Origin: Zygnema cylindricum
Lineage: Eukaryota; Streptophyta; Zygnematophyceae; Zygnematales; Zygnemataceae
NCBI GenBank assembly: GCA_037447655.1
Contig: JBBHKE010001856.1
Location: 507,384 to 571,383, forward strand
Length of the DNA: 64,000 nt
Reading direction: 5' to 3'
Shown here in pieces: positions 40,323 through 49,726 of this stretch. Made by a program: the position numbers and the translations under genes. A model generated the notes under the pieces. It saw only the letters and a program-made list of their open reading frames with translations, had not been told where the DNA came from and made no database searches. How positions within the stretch are numbered: the first letter of the stretch is position 1; every line of letters starts with the position of its first letter.

Positions 40323-40467
40323 ACATTAGAGTGATTGACGCTAATTAGAAAGAAATTATATCACCCTAAAGGAAAAAATATTAATTTTTATTATATTTTA
40401 GGTTCGAGGTTGAAAATTTAAGGGCGCCAAATCGGGGTTATTAACACTTATAACGATTCATGGTGTA
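40323..40467. mobile_element. MITE remnant, copy F
   Basis: The right end AACACTTATAACGATTCATGGTGTA matches the family terminus. The left end near TTAGAGTGATTGACGCTAATT is eroded. The interior is AT-rich. Confidence 0.5.
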
Positions 40468-40739
40468 GAATAGTCAAACAGGAAGATACAAGTTGTAAGG
40501 GTACTTTCGCATGTGCTAATGTTACAGCTATTTTCTGTCGTTTTCTTCCAAAACTTAAAAAAAAAAACGAAAAAAATCGGCAACCGTACCAAAACATAAA
40601 AACTACCACCGTACAAGTTGCGTTACCTTGAAACTTTATACGTACATTAGTTTGTCGTTTAGCGTGAAGCAATTTGTCGTCTAGCGCATTTCGACCCACT
40701 TTCGCTTCCTTTCACCACATGTTCAAACTTTACATCAAA

Positions 40740-42029
40740 TCACCCTCGCGAGGTGATTTGAAATAAAGTCCAATAAGGTGAGTGAATAGCCAGACGCTGT
40801 TGCACGTGTCTGAAGTTTTTTACATTTTTTGTGCGCGGAGTACCAGAAAAAAATAACACACAACACGTTTCCAGCCTGTGCGTACTGTTTTCCGTGCGCT
40901 GATTTCCGTACAGGGGCCGTCTCTCTCAAACATACGTGTCTTCACACATACGGCGTAGGAAAAACATTGGGGCACCTGTCGGCAAGTGGGAAGAAGAAAA
41001 ACGAAACTGCATTTCTGTGCGACAGCGAAAGGTATTTTAGGGTTTTGAAACCGCCAACAATGTGGCGTACGGACATTACGAAGTCGCAAAAATTGTACAG
41101 CATGCGGAGAGACACCTCAAATTGAAGCCGAGTGGAAGTTTTGCCTCATTTTTTGTACCACTTCATCTGTCACATTGTTTCGTACACGTCTACGTAAGTC
41201 ACTTTTTTAAGTGACATGTTATTTGCGTTTACATCCGAATGCTCTAAAAGTTGTACGGAGAATCTTCCCTAAACAACAAAGTAACAAGATTAAGTTTCGG
41301 TTACATGCGAAAGTACCCTAACTAAGGGCACTGTTGCATGTAACCGAAACTTTACTGTTGAAACTTTGTTTTTTAGCCAAAATTCTTTGTACTATTTTCA
41401 GAGCATTCATACTTAAAGAAAGGAAATCGTTTCTTTAGATTGTGACGGATGTAGACGTGGATGTAATTTGTGACGGTCGTAGACGACTACAAAACTCGCA
41501 ACAATTGATGATGTTTACAAAATAGCGACGGTTGTAGACGTCTAGCTACTTGTGACATTGTAGATGTTTAGGGTTTGTGACATTTTGATGTCACGCTCTA
41601 ATTATGACGGCGTTGACGTCAGAAGTTCTAAAACTTTCCGCCATGGTTTCCTGATTTTGTTTTTTAGTCTTTTCTCACTCTACTTGCCATCAAAATACGC
41701 CCAAAGATAGTAAAAATAAATCGCTTTTAGAGATCTTTTATTGACGTTTATTATTGCAAGAATTATGAGATAGACGCGATAGTGGGAGAGGGAGAGAGAG
41801 AGACGCTTTATCGGACTTCGCTTTTGCGAAATGGCGTCCGTTGGTCGAGACCCCCTCCACGGCCCCTGTACGAAAAAAAGTGCACTGAAAAAAGTCATGC
41901 ACAGGCTGGGAAACGGTTTTTTTTTGGTACTCTGCGCACCAAAATTGTCAAAAACTTCCGACACGTGCGACAACATCTCCCTATTCGCTCACCTCATCGA
42001 ACTTTATTTACAATCACCTCGCAAGGTGA
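40740..42029. mobile_element. Foldback element with long terminal inverted repeats
   Basis: The left arm (40740-40925, starting TCACCCTCGCGAGGTGATTT) is the inverted complement of the right arm (about 41855-42029, ending CTCGCAAGGTGA), imperfect but continuous over about 180 bp (shared GTACTC.GCGCAC, GACACGTGC, CACGGCCCCTGTACG). The tips are themselves palindromic. The interior of about 930 bp has no transposase. Arm length is compatible with Mutator-like or foldback elements. No 9-bp target duplication is visible. The right end coincides with the start of the subtilase duplicate. Confidence 0.75.
41275..41370. repeat. Palindromic hairpin
   Basis: Arms AACAAAGT...GTTTCGGTTACATGC and GCATGTAACCGAAAC...ACTTTGTT are inverted around a loop of about 20 bp, with GTACCC/GGGCAC flanking the loop. 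It lies in the middle of the foldback element. Confidence 0.75.
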
Positions 42030-42377
42030 GCCGTGATAGAGAGAGAATAGGGGAAAGGGAGGAAAGAATGGAAAACTGGAAAGGGTCATTTTTTGGTTCT
42101 ATGGACTTTGCCCTGCCCACAGCAAGTAAGAGAGGAAAGTTCGCTAAAATATATTAAAAATAAACAAATATATATATATATATAAAAAGAAAAGGTTGGA
42201 AAAGACTAGGTAAAGGTGAAAAGCTTAAGAAATCCTAATGTAAACTAATAAGTTGTGGGGTGTTGAATTTCAAATGAACACGATAGGCAAGAGCAGACAA
42301 GTTTCCCTCAATTTTATTGTTTCTCCTTGTTTTCCATCGTCTCTTTTTATTTCTTCTTGATTCCTTCTCATTCCTTC
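42030..42377 (+). pseudogene. Subtilase duplicate: intron segment before the insertion
   Basis: It matches 37324-37640 of the first subtilase copy (intron after exon 3), including GCCGTGA, ATGCCCTGCCCACA-type words and TTGTTTCTCCTT. The match starts exactly where the foldback element ends. It is interrupted at 42377 by the LARD/TRIM insertion and resumes at 46156. Exons 1-3 are not part of the duplicate. Confidence 0.75.
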
Positions 42378-43015
42378 TGTTGTTTCTAGGCAATCTCGAT
42401 CGATATTATGTACGGAGGAGCGCCAATATTATGTACGAAAATCGGATTGCCGATATTGTACAGACTTCACGATTGAATCGTACGAAATCGAGTGACGATT
42501 CCATGACACACATTTTTCGGCAAAAATACTGACGCATCTTTGGGCGCGGCCACCGACGCCTGACACTGTGTATTTTGGCGTCTAGTGATTGGACCATATC
42601 GTGCACACATTTCACATGCAGATCGGAGTGCACATGTACAAATAGCAAGCATTCCACCGGAAAGAGATTATCTCTCCCAGAACAAGCTTTCATAGCAATT
42701 TGGTAGGCATTGATGTGCAACAGTTTTATTCATAGAAGACATCATTGTGTAGAGATCACAGAGATTAGACAAATAGGCATAGGAGGAGAATCTAGATTAA
42801 TTAGATAGAGAATGTCCAAGAGACAATTGTAATTCCTACTTCTATAATTCCATTCAAAGATGTTTAAACCTGCCTGCTCTATTGTCTATATCTATTTCTA
42901 CTCCCATCTCTAAACCCTTTGTGAGCCACATAACGGCACTACCTTCTAGTGTATGTTCTAGGCTTATCTACTTTTGCCCTCTACCAGGGGCTAAGGTGAG
43001 CACCTAAAACTAACA
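42378..43015 (+). repeat. LARD 5' LTR
   Basis: Length 638 bp. The start follows a CCTTC flank, and the end is set by the primer site. The region 42572-42720 recurs at 45476-45628. Confidence 0.7.
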
Positions 43016-43029
43016 GGTTATGGGCCCAC
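43016..43029 (+). other. Anticodon-type primer-binding site of the LARD
   Basis: GGTTATGGGCCCAC is a 14-base perfect complement of the initiator-Met tRNA anticodon arm. No gag ATG lies shortly upstream in this element, so here the site is not obviously coding. Confidence 0.85.
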
Positions 43030-43780
43030 AATAACAATGGTGCCCCTTGTGTATTCAGTCACTAGAGAAGAGAAGGTGAGCGCAAGTGAATCAGAGCAGT
43101 GAGTAAACAACGACGTCACCATCGATACCTGCAGAATGTGCAAAGGCAGCAGACAAAAAACGTGACCAGCAAACAGAAAACCTGATTAGAACAATTTCAT
43201 AAAAAACCAGGCCTCTCAGACAGAAGACCAAACATTTTGTTAAGGGGAGATCATGAGGGACGATGTCAACAATACGGCATGGTCAAAGAGGATGAAAGAG
43301 ACAACATGGAAAGCTGCAGAGAGCTCTCGAAGTGCGAAGGGTGACCGCAATTCAGTCAAAAGCGCAGAGGAGAAGATCACACTCACATGGTCTAAGAGGA
43401 CCGAGCTAACCAGAATATTCTTCAAACATCTTATCAAGAGGGAACATCCATCGAATCATACATCACTCACTATTCTAACCTATTAGACCAAGCACTCACT
43501 ATTCTGACCTATTAGACCAAGCAAAGTCAGCAGGCATAATCTTTTCAATGGCCACACCGATTTGTTGGTTGACTCTCTCACTGCCAAAGCAGTTCGCATA
43601 TGTCCTCACCTGGTTGGAGAAGTAGAACGCGAAACACTGTAGTGGAATGAAGTGGTGGAGTTGCTGCTAGATATCGAATCTAACACAACAAACGTGTCCA
43701 AAGTCGACACACACTCTAATGGCTCCAACAGTTCACCTGCAAGTGAGACAAAATGAGAAGAAAGGGTTAGCGAGTCACAA

Positions 43781-45434
43781 TTGAGTGACAATCACAGGGA
43801 GAAGGCTCGCATCAAGCACAAGGAGTCTAACTTCATGCAGGTACAAAGCAGCCTGCACAAGGAGAGTGGAGACAGCCAAAGGGACAAGCAAGGCAAATCC
43901 AAAACTCAGCAAGAAACTACAACATTCAAAGGCAACTGCGACACAAACTCCACAAAACATATCACGAGAGATCCAAAAGGAATTGCTTACCGATCAATGA
44001 GCGCAGAGCTTTGCCAGCAGGTTGCAAAGGGAAAGGAGTACACCCGGGGTAGCGAAGCCACAATGAGGGACGTCTCCAACCGAGCCAAAAGGGTGCAGCT
44101 GAAGAATCTGCAAAACAGTGGCAAAAAATATCAGCACAGACCAGAAGCTGATGGACAAAGACACAAGGCATTTCAAAGAAAAATTGAAACAGCAAACAGT
44201 CAGTCATCAGACAAATAGTAGAAAATCAGATTTCATGCTCATGACTAAAAACCTGCATGTATTTCAAAAGAATGCAGGAGATCAGAAAAGTGGGAGGGAC
44301 AAGGAAAGAGGAGAGAGTGGGAGACACTCACATAGGGATGGTCGAGCGATCAGCAACGTGCAAATCCTCCAATTTCAAGAGTCGCAAACGGATCCAACCT
44401 CTCAAACTCCACCTCCACATTCAGATTCCAGCGAGGAATCAAGTCTCACAAGCAGATTATAACTCATCAACCTGCCACAAAGAAAGTTAAGCCAAAGTAA
44501 GAAAAAGTCCAATTGTAAAACAGAAAAATGTGGAACAAAAATTGGGCAGACCGAAACCAGAAGCACAGGGAGCAGTCGCAGGTACAAAGTTAAATTCCAA
44601 ACCAAAGATTGCAAGGAGAACCTCACAGGCAAAAGCGTGGAAGCTTACCAATCTGGTGGTAGTGAAGTCCGCGGAAGCGTGGGAAGCATAGAAGAGAGAT
44701 GCAGCTATGGGGTCGCAGCAACCGGTCATGTGACAATGAAGGGCTGCATCGCCCACAGCAGAAATGCTAATATGCAAGATGGAAACCGATAAAATGGTCA
44801 GAAACAAAATCCAGCAAGGAAGGTAACGCATGGGAGCGCATGGAGGGGCAAAGAGGGAACACATGGAACCGGGGTGGAACTGTCAACAAGCATGACAGAA
44901 ACCAAATATCCAGATGCTAACAAGCACAAACTCAAGTTCATCATAAGCAGAAGTAAAGAGAACAAGGAGAACAACAAAGAGAGCAAAGAGAGCATTGAGG
45001 ACAGAGGGAGCAAGAAGGTCAAATCCTCACCAGAGATGGAGACGCCGACGGAATGCTCTACGGATCGAACACCACCCTCACCAAACAGAAGTTCCAAGCC
45101 CACATTGCCATTCGACATCGCAAGCCTTAGAGGTGGAAAGGACCCGAGAGTCAAAGAGGACGAAGATCCTGTAAAACGATGGAGAGTAGTGTTAGAATTT
45201 CCAAAGACAGAAACTAACATACCATGGGGAGAAGTGCTACAGTTCACTAAAATCAAAACTAGCACAAAGTCATTCAAATTACAGGCTAACACACAGAGAT
45301 GTAGATCTAAGAAAGCCAAAAGAAAAAAAAATTCTGAATTAAATTCAAATGTTGACCGCTCAAAGACAAACAAACAAAGAAAATTGAGCAAAGCAAGGGA
45401 GGGGACAGGTGGGAACATAACATCTAAGAACTAA
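43781..45434 (+). other. LARD interior with charged, low-complexity ORFs
   Basis: ORFs at 43781-44218, 44118-44462 and 44874-45434 encode Lys/Glu/Ser/Thr-rich chains (for example RSKENKENNKESKESIEDRG) with no domain I recognise. The plus strand is A-rich, so open frames of this composition are expected. I do not call them genes. Confidence 0.5.
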
Positions 45435-45475
45435 AGCGAGGAGGCGAGAAGCGAGCATGATGTCAGAAAATCCAA

Positions 45476-45640
45476 ATTTTGGCGTCTAGTGATTGGACCA
45501 TATCGTGCACACAATGCACATGCAGATTGGAGTGCACATGTACAAATAACAAGCATTCCACGGGAAGAGATTATCTCTCTTTAAACAAGCTTTAACAGCA
45601 ATTTGGTAGGCAATGATGTGCAATAGTACGCAAAAGTGTA
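45476..45640 (+). repeat. LARD 3' LTR fragment
   Basis: It matches 42572-42720. Both ends are missing: the first 194 bp of the LTR are not found upstream, and the TRIM begins at 45641. Confidence 0.75.
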
Positions 45641-45692
45641 TGTTGATTTCCGTGAAATTCGAGATTCGGTATGTCTTATACTAAGGAAAAGT

Positions 45693-45764
45693 GAGCCGGC
45701 CAGGGCTCGAACCTGGGACCTCTGACTTGAGCTGTTACAGCACTAACCACTGTGCAACCAGCTC
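45693..45764 (-). other. tRNA-like Pol III module in TRIM LTR (inner copy)
   Basis: On the minus strand, a 7-bp acceptor stem GAGCTGG/CCGGCTC (one G-T pair) encloses a D arm (GCAC-AGTGGTTA-GTGC), an imperfect anticodon arm with loop AGCTCAA, and a T arm CCAGG-TTCGAGC-CCTGG with perfect pairing. The A box lies within GGTTGCACAGTGGTTAG, and the B box GGTTCGAGCCC matches the consensus. There is no encoded CCA. It resembles the tRNA-derived heads of SINEs more than a functional tRNA, because the anticodon stem is weak. Confidence 0.8.
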
Positions 45765-45910
45765 GATGTAGAGCTTGGCAGGTCCGCACCTATTTTTTTT
45801 AGGCGGCTTCGAGTGTGACAAATTACATTCTACCCCGTATTGAACCGGCATTCAAGTGTCAATCCAACACCCCCCCTCACGGGAAGGTCGGTCACACCAT
45901 CGGCAATCAC

Positions 45911-45926
45911 GCTGCCTTTGATACCA
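45911..45926 (-). other. TRIM primer-binding site (tRNA-iMet 3' end type)
   Basis: TGGTATCAAAGGCAGC on the minus strand directly abuts the LTR end CAACA. It matches the common plant site TGGTATCAGAGC with one change in the first twelve bases. Confidence 0.8.
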
Positions 45927-45978
45927 TGTTGATTTCCGTGAAATCTGGGATTCGGTATGTCCCATACTAGGGTAAAGT

Positions 45979-46050
45979 GAGCGGGCTAGGGCTCAAACCT
46001 AGGACCTTTGACTTGAGCTGTCAGCGCACTAACCACTGTGCCACCAGCTC
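45979..46050 (-). other. tRNA-like Pol III module in TRIM LTR (outer copy)
   Basis: It occupies the same position in the second LTR. Acceptor GAGCTGG/CCCGCTC, D arm GGCACAGTGGTTAGTGC, T arm CTAGG-TTTGAGC-CCTAG, B box GGTTTGAGCCC with one change. Compensated T-stem changes (CCAGG/CCTGG versus CTAGG/CCTAG) keep the stem paired. Confidence 0.8.
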
Positions 46051-46155
46051 GATATAGTGCTTGGCGGGTCCGTACTTATTTATTTTAGGCGGCTTCGAGT
46101 GTGACGAATCACATTTTACCCCGTATTGAATCGCCATTCACGTGCCAATCCAACA

Positions 46156-47655
46156 CCTTCTCCTCCCTTTTCTCTCCTCTCTACTCTTTCCTCGTATTTT
46201 CCCATCCCTCCTACTTCCCTCCTCATTCCTCCTACCTCCTCATCTCTCCTCCCTACTTCTCCCTCTTCTCCCTCTCCTCCTCTTTTCCTTTCTCTGTTTC
46301 TTTTTTTCGTAGCTGTACCTCTCTCGTCCGAAAATGCTTTCGATTTTGGAAGTGGTCTCATCCAACCACATAACGTCGCAAATCCGAGACTCGTTTATAA
46401 CACCGAAATATTTGATTATACTCGTTTTCTTTGTAACTTTTACAGTCAAAGTTATGTAAAAAACATCACCAGAGAAAATTGTCCAAAGATATACCAATCG
46501 TATCATTATAATTCTCCCGCTATGATCATGAAATGTCACGAGAAAGAGATCTCACGACAAGCTCCACCTTCACTAATAAGGACCGGGAGTACATATAGCG
46601 AAGTGAAACAACCACAAGGAGTTTCTTGACAATTTTCTCCCACGAAATTGGTCTTTAAAATCACCGGTCAACGAATAAGGTTTCACTATCAAAGTTGTTG
46701 GGAAGAATAAATTATTGACGACAAATAAGTTTCTTTTGAATAAAACCTTGTTTATTTGAGTTGGAAATGTATATGTTTGTGTTTTCATTCACAAGAAAAG
46801 AAGAACCCTCCCCCGACATATCCCACCTCTCTTTTCTCTACCCCTCACCTTTCCCACCCTCCTTCCTCGGTCATCATCTCATCGCGATAATAATAATATC
46901 ACTCGGTGATCATCATCTGCATCTTTATCATCTTTTGCATCATCATTCATTGTCATCATCATCATCACCGTGCGGCATGTTTCTCAAAATGTTGTCATCA
47001 CTCTCAAATCTAATAATCTCTCACGCCATCATCTTCTGTTTCCCATGGTTCTCTTCACCCGTCTGCCTTTAATATCTTGCATCTCCGACCTGCATCTGCA
47101 TCTCATCATAAATCTCAAGCTCATCATCTCATCTCTGTCATTTGTCATCGACGGACGTAAAATTGTCATCTCTCTACTTCCATCTGATCATTGGGACAAT
47201 ATTGCATCATCATTGTTTGCATCTCTCCCCTCCGCCTCTCTTTCCCCGCTTTCTCTCTCCTCTCCCCTCTTGCGTCTCTCTCTCCCCCCTCTCTCTCTCC
47301 CGTCTCCCTCTCTACCTCCTCTCTCTCCCCTTTCCTCTCTCTCCCCTCCCCTCTCCTCTCTCCTCTCTCTCCTCTCTCCTCTCTCTCTCCCCTCCCTCCT
47401 CACTCCGCTTTCTCTACTCTCTCTCTCTTCTCTCTCTCCTCTCCTATCTTATGTATAATCGCTTTAAATACACGATGAAAATATTTAATTTGTTGCTTCA
47501 TTTATTTTGCGAAGCTAACAAATTTTCATCTCTCAACATCCTCTTTTTTTTCAGATGATTATGTTTTTGGAAGCTGGACGTGGGAATCATCCGATAAAAT
47601 ATACAAGGTTTCCAGTCCTATTGTTGTATCGGTTGTGGAACCTCTCAAAAAATAA
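46156..47655 (+). pseudogene. Subtilase duplicate: last two exons
   Basis: This is a paralogue of the 37.6-39.3 kb part of the first copy. A pyrimidine-rich intron end leads to an acceptor at 46312 and an exon reading FDFGSGLIQPHNVANPRLVY. A TGA at 46627-46629 truncates it after KQPQGVS, a 1-bp insertion follows near 46680, and the donor has changed from GTAAGT to ATAAGT after GACAA. The last exon (47555-47655) is intact and ends VVSVVEPLKK then TAA. The region between holds an ATC-rich stretch and a CT tract. It carries at least three disabling changes and lacks all catalytic residues. Confidence 0.9.
47215..47455 (+). repeat. Polypyrimidine tract in subtilase duplicate intron
   Basis: CTCTCC/TCTCTC-rich DNA of about 240 bp corresponds to the tract at 38558-39112 but is shorter. 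It is followed by GTATAATCGCT / ATGAATAATCGCT-like words in both copies. Confidence 0.85.
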
Positions 47656-48329
47656 ATTTGTTTTATTATTATCGGTTGTATCAATTTTCTAGTGTTGGAA
47701 TCCTCAAATCGCTCATGGTTTACAACATAACCATTGTTAATTTTCTCATCTTTTTTTTTTCCAATTTTGGTAGTTTTCGAACTAAAATAAGGGATATATT
47801 TTTGCGTATTGCTTTTGTTAGTAATATTTTACTATTTATGCAAAACAACCTTTTTTAAAATAGAATTGATTATGAGTGATTGATTTAATAATCCATTTAT
47901 AGATTGTCTTTGACTTTTTGGCGTTTATCACTATTTTCCTCATCTTATACCTGATTGACTTCAATTCGAAATCAGCAATAAAAGTAGTGATTGGCAAAAC
48001 CACAATCACATGTTACAAGAAGTGTAATAAACCAAAGGCAAAAACAACAAAGACAAGATTACTTAAAACAATAGTAGCAATAACAATAACAACAAGGAAA
48101 TGATGACACTTATAATTCAAAGGTTTAGCAATGGGTATTGAAAAATACGTTAACGGTGTTATGTCATTAGCGTATTACTTTGTTGGAGTCCAATACCCAC
48201 GAACGCTTAACTTCACCCTATTGGTCTAATATACGCTTCAAGAGTGATGAAGCTTAAATTTCACAAAGGTCTTAAACTTTGACAGTATTCGTGTGACATT
48301 TACGCCGCGTAATGTTGTGATTTGCTTGG
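47656..48329. other. Sequence 3' of subtilase duplicate
   Basis: The first part (to about 47900) still matches the first copy's 3' flank (GTTGGAATCCTCAAAT, GCTCATGGTTTACAACAT). After that it is AT-rich with no gene visible. Confidence 0.55.
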
Positions 48330-49015
48330 ATTGAGTGGTTAAAAACAAGTGGTTCATAGAGAGTGGTTGAGAGAGAGCTGCTCTGAATGGGTTAATTAGA
48401 GAGTGTGGCTTGGAGTGATTTGCTCTAAAATGTCGAGTAAGAGAAGGAGGTTTTGGGACTTAGTTTAGAGTGAATAGCTCGGTGTAAGTGGTTGAAAGTG
48501 TGTAGTTGGGAGTATTTGCATGGGTGTGAGCGGCTCAGAGTAAGTGCGGAGTGAATCAAAGTGAGGCGCTCGGAGTGAGTGGCTTGGTGTGAGACTCTCG
48601 GGTTGACTAACTCAAAGTGTTTGGTTGGGAGTGAGTAGTTGACAATGAGTGGCTCGGAGTGAGTGGCATATAGTTTAGCTCGAAGTGAGTGAGTCTAAGT
48701 ATTCGGCTAAAAATGAGTGGCTTGGAGTTCGGGATCGAGAACGAGTGCCTCAAAGTGCATTCAAATTTTAGGATGAAAGGCTCAATATGAGTCGCACAAT
48801 GTGAGTGATTGGGAGGGAGTGAGTGGTTGGAAGTGATTATCAAGGAGGGGTGATTCAGAGCGAGTGTCCGAAGCAAGTGCTCACACCGAGTGACTTGGAA
48901 GGATTGATGAGATGTGAGCGGTATGGAGTGAGTGGTTAATATAAGTGGTTGAAGAGTATTGCCTAGAGTGGTAAGAGAGAGTGGTTCTGAGTCATTCGTT
49001 ATTAGTGAGTGGATC
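48330..49015 (+). repeat. Degenerate GAGTG-based array
   Basis: About 690 bp is built of variable units like AGTGGCTCGGAGTG, with several dozen GAGTG/GAGTGG words and no fixed period. It is non-coding and ends just before the copia LTR at 49039. Confidence 0.75.
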
Positions 49016-49038
49016 TAAAGTTAAGGGGTCCTCTATCA

Positions 49039-49684
49039 TGTTGGGATATTGTCGTTTCGCGGTATTTCCGCGAAGCGTCATACCAACATTTGTTTGCTTG
49101 ACGCGAAGTGTCGCGTCATCATACAAAAAGTACTACGTCGTTTCGCGACGATACTTTTGATATCCGCAAACGAAATGTTCTATTTCGTTTCGCGTCACTT
49201 TTTGTTTTCGCGCGCCAGTGTTTCAATTTGCGTGCAGGTGTGTTCGTGGAGCGACACATGTTTAATTCAACGTTTGGAGTTTGTCGTTTGAAGGAAGAAA
49301 GCGCGTGCGCCTTCTTTCGTGGAAATTTCATTAAAGAGTGCACAATCAGCTAGGGACAGACTTCGTCGCTAAGCTAAGTCCTGCTTGTCTTACCTTGTTG
49401 TCTCTTAGTGTAGAGTAGCGAGTATATAGGCAACAATGTATATGTGCAGAGTATTGAATCTTAAATGATTGAATCATAGAGAATTAATCTTGGAGTAAGA
49501 GATAATTTAAAGAAATAAGAGAAGAGAGAGAAGAGAGAAGAGATGATGTAAAGAGGCTTCGGCCAAGAACACTTATAAATCATTTTGGCTAAATATTCCT
49601 CTTGTCTATTATGAGCTTCCGTTGTGTAATGATTTATGTTTTGTGAATTATTAATAGTGACTGTCTTTTGCTCAAGATCCTACA
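49039..49684 (+). repeat. 5' LTR of copia at 49-54 kb
   Basis: Length 646 bp, closely matching 53676-54331. It contains TCGTTTCGCGG...CCGCGAAGCG, a short palindrome near the start. Confidence 0.9.
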
Positions 49685-49685
49685 A

Positions 49686-49698
49686 TTGGTATCGGAGC
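49686..49698 (+). other. Primer-binding site (tRNA-iMet 3' end type)
   Basis: TTGGTATCGGAGC: one change (A to G) from the usual TGGTATCAGAGC. It begins one base after the LTR end. Confidence 0.85.
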
Positions 49699-49726
49699 TA
49701 GTGCTTCAGAGTTAGAGAGGGAGCTC

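Larger units (their letters stand above)
42378..45640 (+). mobile_element. LARD-like LTR element without pol
   Basis: A 5' LTR (42378-43015, TGTTG...CTAACA) is followed by a perfect anticodon-type primer site. About 2.4 kb of A-rich interior follows, then a 153-bp piece of the LTR again (45476-45628, ATTTTGGCGTCTAGTGATTGG...). The interior shows no gag, knuckle, protease or RT. Its ORFs are Lys/Ser/Thr-rich and scattered. This is the form of a non-autonomous large retrotransposon derivative. The 3' LTR is incomplete and runs into the TRIM. Confidence 0.7.
45641..46155 (-). mobile_element. TRIM element with tRNA-like segment in each LTR
   Basis: There are two direct repeats of exactly 229 bp (45641-45869 and 45927-46155), each starting TGTTG and ending CAACA. 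On the minus strand the 57-bp interior begins with the primer site TGGTATCAAAGGCAGC, the standard complement to the initiator-Met tRNA 3' end with small changes. It ends with the polypurine tract CCCGTGAGGGGGGGG just before the second LTR. Total length is 515 bp with no coding capacity, the definition of a terminal-repeat retrotransposon in miniature. Each LTR carries a 72-nt tRNA-like stretch in the sense of the element. The LTRs differ by roughly a tenth by eye, so it is old. Confidence 0.88.

Noticed and set aside
43240-44462. Coding genes within the LARD
   Set aside because: The overlapping ORFs in different frames have similar charged composition and no conserved motif.
44798-45418. 206-codon Leu/Ser-rich ORF on the minus strand resembling membrane segments
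   Set aside because: It is the complement of A-rich Lys/Glu sequence in the LARD interior. Hydrophobicity is a by-product of the opposite strand.
45641-46155. Interpretation as two tandem SINEs or two tRNA genes
   Set aside because: The repeats share TGTTG/CAACA ends and enclose a tRNA primer site and a polypurine tract, and the weak anticodon stem argues against tRNA genes. TRIM is the better reading.
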